A stretch of DNA of 5,669 nucleotides, taken from positions 1 to 5,669 of the forward strand of contig PMLH01000162.1 in assembly GCA_003159055.1 (NCBI GenBank), given 5' to 3'. A program made the translations under genes and the position numbers. Source of the DNA: Myxococcales bacterium. GTDB lineage: Bacteria; Myxococcota; Polyangia; Fen-1088. Each line of letters starts with the position of its first letter. Positions within the stretch are counted from its first letter, which is position 1. Under the pieces are notes generated by a model. It was not told where the DNA came from. It worked only from the letters and a program-made list of their open reading frames with translations, and did not search any database. Below are positions 1 through 5,669 of this stretch, piece after piece.

Positions 1-1498
1 CAAGATCACGCCCGGCATGCTCATGGCGGCCTTGCGCCTGAACATTCCGGCGGTGTTCGTGTCCGGCGGCCCCATGGAAGCAGGCAAGGTCAAATTGTCC
101 AGTCAGGGCGGCAAGGAGGTCCATGTCGACCTCATCGATGCCATGGTCAAGGCCGCCGACGACAAGGTTTCAGACGCCGACGTGGCCGAATACGAACGCT
201 CTGCGTGTCCGACCTGCGGTTCGTGTTCTGGCATGTTCACCGCAAATTCGATGAACTGCCTCGCCGAAGCCTTGGGGATGTCCTTGCCCGGCAATGGCAC
301 CATGGTGGCCACCCATCTCGATCGTAAGACGCTCTTTCTGCGCGCCGGCCGGCTTGTCGTCGAACTGGCCAAGCGTTACTACGAAAAGGACGACGCGTCG
401 GTCTTGCCGCGTTCGATTGCGACCGCCGAGGCATTCCAGAATGCCATGTCCCTCGACGTGGCTATGGGCGGGTCGACCAACACCGTACTGCACTTACTCG
501 CCTGCGCGCGCGAGGGAGAAATCAATTTCACGCTGGCGGACATCGACCGCATCTCACGCAAGGTGCCTTGTCTCTGCAAGGTCGCGCCGTCGTCGGCCAA
601 GTACCATGTCGAAGACGTGCACCGTGCGGGCGGCGTGCTCGGCATCATGGCCGAGCTCGACCGTGTTGGACTGGTCCATCGCCAGGTGCCCACCGTGCAC
701 AGCAAGACCATGGGAGAAGCCATCGCCGCGTGGGATCTGGCGACCAGCAAGGATCTCTCCGTACGCACCTTCTACTCCGCCTCACCCGGTGGCGTCCCCA
801 CGCAAGAGGCGTTCAGCCAGGACCGCCGCTACGACTCCCTCGACCTCGATCGCAAGGAGGGCTGCATCCGCGACAAACAGCACGCCTATTCCCAGGACGG
901 CGGCCTGGCCGTTCTTCATGGCAATCTGGCCGAAAAGGGCTGCATCGTGAAGACTGCCGGCGTCGACGAATCGATCTGGAAATTCACGGGCAGGGCGCGA
1001 GTCTTCGAAAGCCAGGATGCCGCGGTCGAAGGTATCCTCGGCGGCAAGGTCGTCGCGGGAGATGTCGTCGTGATTCGCTACGAAGGCCCCAAGGGTGGAC
1101 CGGGCATGCAGGAGATGCTCTATCCCACGAGCTACCTGAAGTCGCGCGGCCTCGGCAAGGTTTGTGCCCTCATCACCGACGGACGATTCTCGGGTGGCAC
1201 CGCCGGTTTGTCCATCTGTCACGTCTCGCCCGAAGCCGCTTGTGGCGGAACCATTGCGCTCGTGAACGAGGGGGACGTCATCGAGATCGACATCCCCGAA
1301 AGGCGCGTTCACCTTGCCGTGAGCAGTGGCGAGCTTGCCAAGCGCCGTGCTGCCATGGAAGATCGTAAGGCTCTTGCCTGGAAGCCAGGGAATCGCAGTC
1401 GTCGGGTTTCGGCCGCGCTACAAGCCTACGCCGCCATGACCACCAGCGCCGATACCGGTGCAGTTCGCGACATCAGCCAGTTACTGACGACAAAGTAG
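1..1498 (+). CDS. ilvD: Dihydroxy-acid dehydratase, 5'-truncated by window edge
   Basis: IlvD is a cytoplasmic iron-sulfur enzyme that dehydrates 2,3-dihydroxy-isovalerate and 2,3-dihydroxy-3-methylvalerate to the 2-keto acids of valine/leucine and isoleucine synthesis. The open frame runs from the first complete codon (base 2) to TAG at 1496-1498, giving 498 residues against about 616 in E. coli IlvD, so about 120 N-terminal residues lie outside the window. The ATG codons at 17 and 23 are internal. The fragment opens with KITPGM, the end of the family's CDKITPG motif, whose lysine is the carbamylated Mg2+ ligand in structurally known relatives. The cluster-binding cysteine of [13 protein letters not shown] is at 224-226. 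The catalytic serine of DGRFSGG is at 1190-1192. The motif [11 protein letters not shown] and the C-terminal [10 protein letters not shown] are also typical. One oddity is SICHVSPEA, where most relatives have SIGHVSPEA. The next gene, crcB, converges on it and is unrelated. Confidence 0.97.
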   Translation, partial: KITPGMLMAALRLNIPAVFVSGGPMEAGKVKLSSQGGKEVHVDLIDAMVKAADDKVSDADVAEYERSACPTCGSCSGMFTANSMNCLAEALGMSLPGNGTMVATHLDRKTLFLRAGRLVVELAKRYYEKDDASVLPRSIATAEAFQNAMSLDVAMGGSTNTVLHLLACAREGEINFTLADIDRISRKVPCLCKVAPSSAKYHVEDVHRAGGVLGIMAELDRVGLVHRQVPTVHSKTMGEAIAAWDLATSKDLSVRTFYSASPGGVPTQEAFSQDRRYDSLDLDRKEGCIRDKQHAYSQDGGLAVLHGNLAEKGCIVKTAGVDESIWKFTGRARVFESQDAAVEGILGGKVVAGDVVVIRYEGPKGGPGMQEMLYPTSYLKSRGLGKVCALITDGRFSGGTAGLSICHVSPEAACGGTIALVNEGDVIEIDIPERRVHLAVSSGELAKRRAAMEDRKALAWKPGNRSRRVSAALQAYAAMTTSADTGAVRDISQLLTTK

Positions 1499-1532
1499 AT
1501 CAGGTCTCCCGACAGCCGCGAACAATAGGATA

Positions 1533-1559
1533 TGGATCTGCGGCTTCGACCGCGATCCA
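1533..1559. terminator. Hairpin between convergent ilvD and crcB, candidate bidirectional terminator
   Basis: TGGATC (1533-1538) pairs with GATCCA (1554-1559), and GCGG (1540-1543) with CCGC (1550-1553). The result is a 10-bp stem with a single bulged T (1539) and the loop CTTCGA. It lies 34 bases past the ilvD stop and 33 bases past the reconstructed crcB stop, where a shared terminator would be expected. Neither side has a clear T-tract, so intrinsic termination is inferred from position and stem strength only. Confidence 0.4.
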
Positions 1560-1592
1560 GAATCCTGCGAAGTGCTTGCGTCTGGACAGTCT

Positions 1593-1975
1593 TCAGTTCG
1601 GGGCCACCAGTTTGGCGACGACGTCCCCGGCCGCTCCCGCGGCGAAGCAGACTACCAACGTCAGCCCCACGTTAGGGCAGCCATGGCATAGGCCCCCTGC
1701 TGCGTGTACCTGTACGTCTCGTAGTCGAAGGTCGAGTAGGTCGTGAAACCGCCCATGATCCCGGTCGTCAGGAACAAGCGCAGCGTCTGGGGAATGACAT
1801 TCGCGGACACTCCGAGGTGCATGATGGCGCAGATGAGGAAAGAGCCGATCGCGTTGACCGCAAGCGTGCCGTAGGGAAAGGCCGGTCCGAAAGCAGCCAG
1901 CGCCCAGGTGCTCAGCAAATATCGGGCGCCGCTTCCGATGGCGCCGCCTATGGAAATCAAGAGTAGTCGCAACAT
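1593..1975 (-). CDS. crcB: Fluoride channel FluC/CrcB with a one-base frameshift near the C-terminus
   Basis: FluC/CrcB proteins are small four-helix inner-membrane channels, working as antiparallel dimers, that let toxic fluoride leave the cytoplasm. Family signatures are all present: [10 protein letters not shown] near the N-terminus, [11 protein letters not shown] with the conserved Asn (about residue 41), and GGFTTYSTF (about 75-83), whose aromatic residues form the pore-lining Phe box (Tyr in place of the first Phe). Read straight, the frame stops at TGA 1661-1663 after 104 residues, before helix 4. Moving one frame after the Leu codon (1675-1673) gives [22 protein letters not shown] and on to TGA 1593-1595, exactly the missing helix, for 127 residues in total. 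This points to a one-base deletion around 1671-1678: a recent pseudogene or a sequencing error. The ATG at 1975 matches the family start. A GTG at 2017 overlaps the upstream stop but adds 14 non-family residues. It is second in an operon with the DUF190-CBS gene. Confidence 0.92.
1671..1678 (-). other. crcB: Frameshift site in crcB
   Basis: On the minus strand the codons read GCC CTA ACG TGG GGC TGA. Family alignment expects Ala-Leu-Asn-Val-Gly-Leu, that is GCC CTn AAC GTG GGG CTG. One base is therefore missing between the Leu and Asn codons. The site is not a classical slippery heptamer, so programmed frameshifting is not favoured. Confidence 0.8.
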
Positions 1976-1976
1976 G

Positions 1977-1983
1977 CCTCCTT
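1977..1983 (-). promoter_or_regulatory. Perfect but very close Shine-Dalgarno for crcB
   Basis: The minus strand reads AAGGAGG-C-ATG-TTG. The Shine-Dalgarno is a full match but only one base from the ATG at 1975, closer than the usual 5-9. The next codon, TTG at 1972, would have a spacing of four bases. Initiation may therefore use ATG, the adjacent TTG, or be helped by translational coupling to the upstream gene, which ends at 2014. Any of these gives essentially the same protein. Confidence 0.6.
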
Positions 1984-2013
1984 GCTCATCACTGCGGGAG
2001 CGCCGCGCACGGA

Positions 2014-3324
2014 TCACTTGCCCGTGCCATTGAGAGACACCAGGCCATGCAGCAGGTCGGCGCGATCGAGCACCCCAACTAGGCGCTTTTGGGCATCCAC
2101 CACCGCGACGATCTTGTGCTTGCCGCCCAGCATGGCGGCGATAGCCTCGTGCAGAGGCGCATCTTCGGCGACCACGGCGGTCTCGACCATGAGGTCGGCG
2201 GCGGTTCGCGCCTTGGCATGCTGCTCGGCCTTTAGCTCTTCGGGCTTGGGGTGCACGAACGGCAGCCGATGAACGAGCGAGCGAAGCGCACTAGGCCGTA
2301 GGGCAGGGGTCACGCGGTCCAGCACTTCGGCGTCGGTAATCTTGCCGAGCACATGCCGTTCATGATCCACGACCAGACAGCGATTGAGTCGTGTGGATGT
2401 CACCGCCTGCAATATTTCGGGCAGGTGCGTGTCAGGAAACACCGTCGGGACATCCGTGCGCATGGCGCGCGTAACCTGAGCGTCCCCAGCTAGGCCGATC
2501 TCGCGCGGCTCGCTCTCCGGTTGCTCGAAGGTTCGGGCTGCGGTGCGGAGGATATCGAGCCTACTCACCATCCCGACCAGCGCGCCGTGCTCGTCGACGA
2601 CCGGCAGGCGTTTGAGGCGCCGGTACGACATGATCTCGGCGACCTGGGTAAGCGGAGCTGATGCCTGCACCGTGACCGGCCCAGCTGTCATCACGTCGGC
2701 CGCGGTTTTCGCCCCATGCGCCAGCCGTTCAAGCTCCGCGTGCAGTTCTGGTGTATCGAGCAAGCGCAGCAGTTCCACGCGCATGGTGAGGCCGCCGCGC
2801 TTGAGCAGATCCGAGTTGGTGATCATCCCGACCGGCACCCCCGACTCCACGACGGGGATGGCGCGGTAACTCTTGCCCAACATCAGCTTGACGACCTCTC
2901 GGACTGAGTCCTCTGGGGAAACCGAGACAACCTCGCGAGACATGACGTCCGAGGCGTGCAACGCGGGCGAGACGTCCCGCACCGGATAGGCGCAATAGAG
3001 CACGACTTCGGTGTCCTCGACGGTGATGAGGCCGCGCTTGATCATTTCCTTGATGCGCGGGAGCAGGCGTTCGACCTGTTCGACCCTCTCGATCCATTCG
3101 ATTACAATCGGAAGTCGTTCGGCGAGGTCGACCCAGCGCAAGGTGTGGATCTTTCCCGAGGAGCCGAAGCCTTCGATGGCGCGCAGCACGGTGGCTCCGG
3201 CTGCACCTTCTTTACGTAGAAAGGCCACCAAGGCCGCATCGATCGGCTGATGACCATGGAGATCGCCCTCATTGACATAGATACGAACCCGCTTTGCCTT
3301 TCCCGTGAGCCCTGAGTTTTCCAT
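2014..3324 (-). CDS. DUF190 (PII-like) protein fused to four CBS domains, FluC-associated
   Basis: This 436-residue soluble protein has no signal peptide or membrane segments. Residues about 8-111 are a DUF190 domain, a PII-like ferredoxin fold often encoded beside crc[24 protein letters not shown] and LPIVIEWIE are its hallmarks. Four CBS domains follow at about 124-176 ([11 protein letters not shown] to MITNSDLL), 208-263 ([11 protein letters not shown] to MVSRLDIL), 284-338 and 375-429. They form two Bateman pairs, which in other proteins bind adenine nucleotides such as ATP, AMP or c-di-AMP. The start at 3324 is supported by AAAGGAGG (3330-3337) five bases upstream and by the DUF190 motif beginning soon after. 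The stop (TGA 2014-2016) overlaps a GTG in the crcB frame and lies 38 bases before the crcB ATG, so the two genes are probably one transcript. A regulatory or sensing role for the channel or the fluoride response is inference. The ligand is unknown. Confidence 0.92.
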   Translation of the reverse strand: MENSGLTGKAKRVRIYVNEGDLHGHQPIDAALVAFLRKEGAAGATVLRAIEGFGSSGKIHTLRWVDLAERLPIVIEWIERVEQVERLLPRIKEMIKRGLITVEDTEVVLYCAYPVRDVSPALHASDVMSREVVSVSPEDSVREVVKLMLGKSYRAIPVVESGVPVGMITNSDLLKRGGLTMRVELLRLLDTPELHAELERLAHGAKTAADVMTAGPVTVQASAPLTQVAEIMSYRRLKRLPVVDEHGALVGMVSRLDILRTAARTFEQPESEPREIGLAGDAQVTRAMRTDVPTVFPDTHLPEILQAVTSTRLNRCLVVDHERHVLGKITDAEVLDRVTPALRPSALRSLVHRLPFVHPKPEELKAEQHAKARTAADLMVETAVVAEDAPLHEAIAAMLGGKHKIVAVVDAQKRLVGVLDRADLLHGLVSLNGTGK

Positions 3325-3329
3325 GGCGG

Positions 3330-3337
3330 CCTCCTTT
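3330..3337 (-). promoter_or_regulatory. Ribosome binding site of the DUF190-CBS gene
   Basis: The minus strand reads AAAGGAGG, then five bases (CCGCC), then the ATG at 3324. This fixes the start and argues against the more upstream ATG at 3362, which lies in another frame. Confidence 0.75.
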
Positions 3338-3364
3338 GGTGTAGGTGGGCGAGCGTTGGCACGT

Positions 3365-3393
3365 TTGACGGATTCCCGCCCGCCGCCTATTCT
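3365..3393 (+). promoter_or_regulatory. Sigma70-type promoter for the riboswitch-antiporter transcript
   Basis: The -35 box TTGACG (3365-3370) matches 5 of 6 consensus bases. A 17-base spacer leads to the -10 box TATTCT (3388-3393), matching 4 of 6. Transcription would start near 3400, about 10 bases before the fluoride aptamer, giving a leader of about 100 bases made almost entirely of riboswitch. The spacing and the agreement with the aptamer position support this call. I saw no comparably good promoter for the divergent operon. Confidence 0.65.
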
Positions 3394-3410
3394 AGTCCCA
3401 ATTGTTCTCA

Positions 3411-3483
3411 GTGGGCGATGAGGTCCGCCCGCGTTTTCTCGACGCGAACCACCTCCGCAAGCGGGGGTTGATGGCTTCTACGG
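3411..3483 (+). ncRNA. Fluoride riboswitch (crcB motif)
   Basis: The segment closely follows the fluoride aptamer. GGGCGATGAGGTCCGCCC (3413-3430) forms P1, with GGGCG pairing to CGCCC around the loop ATGAGGTC. Loop bases GAGGTC (3420-3425) form the pseudoknot with GGCTTC (3473-3478), two of the six pairs being G-U. The second main stem is ACCTCCG (3451-3457) with CGGGGGT (3462-3468) around CAAG, followed by the conserved TGATGGC and CTAC. A small extra hairpin (CGCG 3430-3433 with CGCG 3443-3446) sits between the stems, where the motif tolerates an optional helix. The known Thermotoga petrophila aptamer has the same GGGCGATGAGG and TGATGGCCTCTAC blocks. It lies 17 bases before the antiporter ATG. 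CCTCC (3452-3456) in the second stem is complementary to the GGAGG Shine-Dalgarno (3491-3495), so fluoride binding could free the ribosome site. That mechanism is inferred. Confidence 0.93.
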
Positions 3484-3490
3484 ATCTTCC

Positions 3491-3496
3491 GGAGGA
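3491..3496 (+). promoter_or_regulatory. Shine-Dalgarno of the antiporter, likely riboswitch-controlled
   Basis: GGAGGA precedes the ATG at 3500 with a three-base gap. It can pair with CCTCC (3452-3456) inside the aptamer. The small hairpin CGGA (3481-3484) with TCCG (3488-3491) touches its first base. Either could make access to the ribosome depend on the ligand state. Confidence 0.65.
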
Positions 3497-3499
3497 ATC

Positions 3500-4660
3500 A
3501 TGAACAACCCCTACGCCATCGCCGCTGTCTGGATGGGCCTGGCTTTCGTCGCGGCGGTGATCGCCGGACGCACCGGGCTAGCCGTCGCTCTTGTCGAGAT
3601 CGTGATCGGCATCTTCGCGGGCAACCTGTTCGACGTGAAGACTACTGTTTGGATCGACTTTCTGGCCGGGTTCGGCAGCGGCCTGCTTACCTTCTTGGCC
3701 GGGGCGGAGATTGAGCCTTCGGTCATCCGCAACCACTGGAAGCAAACGCTTTCGATCGGCTTCATCAGCTTCTTGCTGCCATTCTTGGGGGCCGTGGCTT
3801 TTGCCCGCTGGGTGGTGGGCTGGGATATGCGGGCTGCGGAAATCGCAGGCATCGCCCTGTCGACGACCTCCGTCGCGGTGGTCTATGCGGTGATGGTGGA
3901 GTCCGGTCTCAACGAGACCACCTTGGGGAAGATCATTCTCGCCGCATGTTTCGTGACGGACTTCGGTACCGTGCTCGCTCTTGGCGTCCTGTTCGTTCAC
4001 TACAACTGGTACCTGATTCTATTCGTGGCGACCATGGCGGTTGTCCTGCCGCTCGCGCCCCGTCTTGTGCGCTGGGTGATCCGCGCGACCGGCGGTCGCG
4101 TCAGTGAAGCCGAGACTAAGTTCGTGCTCCTGATCATGTTCTTCCTCGGCGGTGTGGCAGACGCCGGTGGCAGCGAACCGATCCTTCCCGCGTACCTGGT
4201 TGGAATGGTGCTGGCGGGCACCTTCTTGCGTCAGCGTCCCATGGTGGCGCGGTTGCGGTCGATCGCCTTCACCGTACTGACGCCGTTCTACTTCATCCGC
4301 GCCGGCACCTATGTGGTGGCCAACGCCGTGGTGAGCGGCGCGGGGCTCATCGCCTTGCTCCTCGGCGTGAAGCTTCTCACCAAGTACATCGGCGTACGCC
4401 CCCTCGCCGCCGCCTTCCGCATGCCCACGCGCGAGGCGAGGTACACCACCTTGCTCATGAGCACGGGCCTTACGTTCGGCACGATCTCCGCCCTCTTCGG
4501 CCTCACCCACGGCGTGATCAACCGCAGCCAGTACACGGTGCTCGTCACCGTCGTCATCCTGAGCGCCTTCGTGCCGACGCTGCTGGCCCAGCAGTTTTTC
4601 AAACCGAATGTCCAAGCTCACCGCGACGCTGAGCGCGAGCCGGAGACTGGGGTTCATTAA
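3500..4660 (+). CDS. Riboswitch-controlled Na+/H+ antiporter-type membrane protein
   Basis: This 386-residue, strongly hydrophobic protein of the monovalent cation:proton antiporter superfamily (Na_H_Exchanger, CPA2/Kef/NapA-like) has about 11-13 predicted membrane helices and no C-terminal nucleotide-binding domain. Family features include GLLTFLAGAEIEP (about 61-73), the helix-breaking ALSTTSVAVVYAV (about 119-131), the ion-binding helix with FVTDFGT (Thr153-Asp154), and a conserved lysine in GVKLLTKYIG (about 289-298), comparable to the lysine that pairs with the core Asp in NapA. The residue before the key Asp is Thr, not the Asp of electrogenic or Asn of many electroneutral exchangers. 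The tail after residue 368 is hydrophilic and charged. The start is set by GGAGGA at 3491-3496. The fluoride riboswitch just upstream ties expression to fluoride. Probable role: exchange of Na+ (or K+) for H+ to relieve acid and ion stress from HF entry. Direct fluoride transport is unproven, and the substrate cannot be read from sequence. Confidence 0.92.
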   Translation: MNNPYAIAAVWMGLAFVAAVIAGRTGLAVALVEIVIGIFAGNLFDVKTTVWIDFLAGFGSGLLTFLAGAEIEPSVIRNHWKQTLSIGFISFLLPFLGAVAFARWVVGWDMRAAEIAGIALSTTSVAVVYAVMVESGLNETTLGKIILAACFVTDFGTVLALGVLFVHYNWYLILFVATMAVVLPLAPRLVRWVIRATGGRVSEAETKFVLLIMFFLGGVADAGGSEPILPAYLVGMVLAGTFLRQRPMVARLRSIAFTVLTPFYFIRAGTYVVANAVVSGAGLIALLLGVKLLTKYIGVRPLAAAFRMPTREARYTTLLMSTGLTFGTISALFGLTHGVINRSQYTVLVTVVILSAFVPTLLAQQFFKPNVQAHRDAEREPETGVH

Positions 4661-4674
4661 ACTGAGGGCTCGCG
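4634..4674 (+). terminator. Inverted repeat at the antiporter 3' end, weak terminator candidate
   Basis: CGCGAGCC (4634-4641) pairs perfectly with GGCTCGCG (4667-4674), with a 25-base loop that contains the antiporter stop codon. AATTT follows. Position suits transcript end formation, but the loop is long and there is no true T-tract. Confidence 0.3.
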
Positions 4675-4713
4675 AATTTGGATGTCGGGTTCGATGCTCG
4701 ACACCGATCAGGC

Positions 4714-4735
4714 GAAACGAATACGTCTTCGTTTC
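4714..4735. repeat. Perfect 8-bp inverted repeat
   Basis: GAAACGAA (4714-4721) and TTCGTTTC (4728-4735) are exact reverse complements around TACGTC. No T-tract follows on either strand, so an operator or a structural relic is as likely as a terminator. Its left arm lies in a 12-mer, AGGCGAAACGAA (4710-4721), that recurs at 5652-5663. Confidence 0.5.
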
Positions 4736-5020
4736 TGAGGAGATTCGGCCTCTTGGCGATGGCGGCACTGTTTTCGCACTATCTGTCCGCGGCTCAGTCT
4801 TTCTCCGTGAGCGAGGACTTGGCTCCGACCCGCTCGACTTCGAGGACGAGGTCATCCATCCGCGCCATGATACCAGCATCGTCATCTCTGTCGGAGGTCC
4901 GCAACGAGCCGCCGTCGAGAGGACTGATACAGGACCGAGTCGGACCTTCGTGAGCAAGGCATGGAACCGCTTCTCACTGCGTCCCAACTTTGGAACGACT
5001 TTCGTCGCGTGAGGATGGCA

Positions 5021-5143
5021 TCATGAAGACGCGTGGTTCCAACCATCAAGATCTCGCATGGTGACGTGTGAGAGCTGCGGATCTCCCGCGACAGGCGCAC
5101 TACACGGCTCGTTGTCTACGACGAAGACCCGGGGGCCATTCAT
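5021..5143 (-). pseudogene. Possible remnant of a response-regulator receiver N-terminus
   Basis: From the ATG at 5143 the frame reads MNGPRVFVVDNEP, which resembles the first strand and acidic pocket of response-regulator receiver domains (compare VFVVDDEP). It then becomes unrecognisable and stops after 40 residues. A one-base shift after the Pro codon would continue as VRLSREIRSS, reminiscent of the first helix in FixJ-type receivers, but nothing later matches the phosphorylated-Asp region. This may be chance resemblance. No ribosome site is evident. Confidence 0.15.
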
Positions 5144-5160
5144 CAAAGCCCAACTTGGCG

Positions 5161-5649
5161 TCAGGACGTGGTTACGCGGACCTCGTCAATGTTCCAGGTG
5201 ACGCCGCAGCAGTCGCTGCAGAGGTTCGTGAAACTGAATCCGATTCTGACCAGCGGCTGTCCGACGTAGGCGCTGAGGCTGATCGTCACGAGTTGCCAGG
5301 CGGATGTGGACCCAACACTGGACAACGTGCTCCACGTCTGGCCCCCATTCGTTGAGATCAAGACCGACAGGCTGTCGTTGGCCCCGACGGCTGAGGTGCT
5401 CTGGAACTGAAGCGTGGCAGTGGCGACACCCGAAAGGTTCATGTCCTGGCCGAGCAGCGCGCTCTTCGTGATATTGCAGCCGGTGGAGAGGTCTCCGCCC
5501 CAGGTTCCGAGCAGTGAATAGGAACCACTTTCAGCATTCGAGGAGAGCTGCCAGAACCTACTGTCGACGCTCCAGTTGCCCAACCCCGCTTCGAATCCGT
5601 CGTAGAAGGAGACAGAACACTTGCTGGCGAGACAAGTGCCATAGCGGGC
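5161..5649 (-). CDS. C-terminal fragment of a secreted jelly-roll (MAM-like / choice-of-anchor) protein, interrupted at its 5' side
   Basis: The frame ends at TGA 5161-5163 and is open back to an in-frame TAG at 5650-5652. The protein begins FYDGFEAGLGNWSVDS, a typical opening of MAM-like or choice-of-anchor beta-sandwich domains in secreted bacterial proteins, and closes with VTWNIDEVRVTTS, the usual W.IDDV.V end. In between lie Ser/Thr-rich beta strands such as DSLSVLISTNGGQTW and a Cys cluster LCSDCCG. The fragment is 163 residues. The domain start lies upstream of the only possible initiator, a TTG at 5583, and no ATG or GTG exists in frame, so this is not a complete gene. Residues YGTCLASKC before the domain look like the end of a Cys-rich linker. 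The likely explanation is a larger exported protein whose frame is broken near 5650 or which is decaying. It is probably extracellular; its ligand is unknown. Confidence 0.65.
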   Translation of the reverse strand, partial: ARYGTCLASKCSVSFYDGFEAGLGNWSVDSRFWQLSSNAESGSYSLLGTWGGDLSTGCNITKSALLGQDMNLSGVATATLQFQSTSAVGANDSLSVLISTNGGQTWSTLSSVGSTSAWQLVTISLSAYVGQPLVRIGFSFTNLCSDCCGVTWNIDEVRVTTS

Positions 5650-5669
5650 CTAGGCGAAACGAAGCAGGT

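Larger units (their letters stand above)
4661..5160. other. Gap of about 500 bases with no convincing intact gene
   Basis: No reading frame here shows a recognisable intact domain together with a good ribosome site. The longest + frame (from an ATG at 4608 inside the antiporter to 5012) has no family hallmark. Two inverted repeats lie at 4634-4674 and 4714-4735. A minus-strand stretch at 5021-5143 starts like a receiver domain but does not continue as one. The region looks like decayed or spacer DNA between the fluoride locus and the broken secreted-protein gene. Confidence 0.5.

Noticed and set aside
568..1368. + strand frame of 266 codons inside ilvD
   Set aside because: An Arg-rich shadow frame of the clearly conserved IlvD reading frame.
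1976..2017. GTG at 2017 as the crcB start, overlapping the upstream stop
   Set aside because: It adds 14 charged residues not typical of the family, whereas ATG 1975 begins at the conserved [11 protein letters not shown]. Coupling remains possible.
3389..3394. TAGAAT on the - strand as a -10 box for the DUF190-CBS operon
   Set aside because: No acceptable -35 box at 16-18 bases, and the position overlaps the better + strand -10 box.
3325..3410. Second fluoride riboswitch on the - strand ahead of the DUF190-CBS gene
   Set aside because: The reverse complement lacks the GATGAGG and TGATGGC...CTAC blocks, and no matching pseudoknot was found.
4019..4987. Long - strand frame of 322 codons
   Set aside because: Most of it is antisense to the antiporter. 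The remainder is low-information Arg/Ser-rich sequence without motifs.
4996..5007. Small hairpin CGAC-TTTC-GTCG
   Set aside because: Four base pairs only, with no T-tract and no adjacent gene end.
4608..5012. + strand frame of 134 codons overlapping the antiporter 3' end
   Set aside because: No recognisable domain, no ribosome site, and it begins inside the antiporter. Such lengths arise by chance at this GC content.
5439..5642. - strand ATG frame at 5642 (67 codons)
   Set aside because: It overlaps the conserved jelly-roll frame and has no domain features of its own.

Overview
The window is a 5.7 kb piece of high-GC bacterial DNA, probably from a Gram-negative, proteobacteria-like genome. 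The IlvD fragment is of the long E. coli type, and the right edge carries a cysteine-containing secreted jelly-roll fragment of a kind common in soil and environmental bacteria. The sequence alone does not support a more precise placement.

Layout, left to right. (1) 1-1498, + strand: ilvD (dihydroxy-acid dehydratase), missing about its first 120 codons because the window starts inside it. (2) 1499-1592: a short convergent gap with a strong hairpin that could end transcription from both sides. (3) 1593-3324, - strand: a two-gene operon. The promoter-proximal gene encodes a DUF190 domain (PII-like fold) fused to four CBS domains. The second encodes the fluoride channel FluC/CrcB. The crcB frame is broken by a one-base deletion just before its last membrane helix; restoring one base gives a full-length 127-residue channel. 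(4) 3325-3499: a divergent intergenic region with a good sigma70-type promoter (TTGACG-17-TATTCT) followed at once by a clear fluoride riboswitch (crcB motif) on the + strand. (5) 3500-4660, + strand: a Na+/H+ antiporter-type membrane protein directly downstream of that riboswitch. (6) 4661-5160: about 500 bases with no convincing intact gene, two inverted repeats, and a possible decayed receiver-domain remnant. (7) 5161-5649, - strand: the C-terminal part of a secreted jelly-roll (MAM-like / choice-of-anchor type) protein whose frame is interrupted near the right edge.

The centre reads as a compact fluoride-defence locus. HF enters cells as a weak acid and dissociates to F- and H+. FluC would let F- out, the antiporter would handle the accompanying proton and cation load, and the DUF190-CBS protein is a candidate cytosolic ligand- or nucleotide-sensing partner. 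Only the antiporter side shows a recognisable fluoride aptamer. The channel operon runs the other way and its leader has none that I can see. The most notable points are the riboswitch with a plausible translational switch, the crcB frameshift, and the four-CBS/DUF190 fusion coupled to the channel gene.
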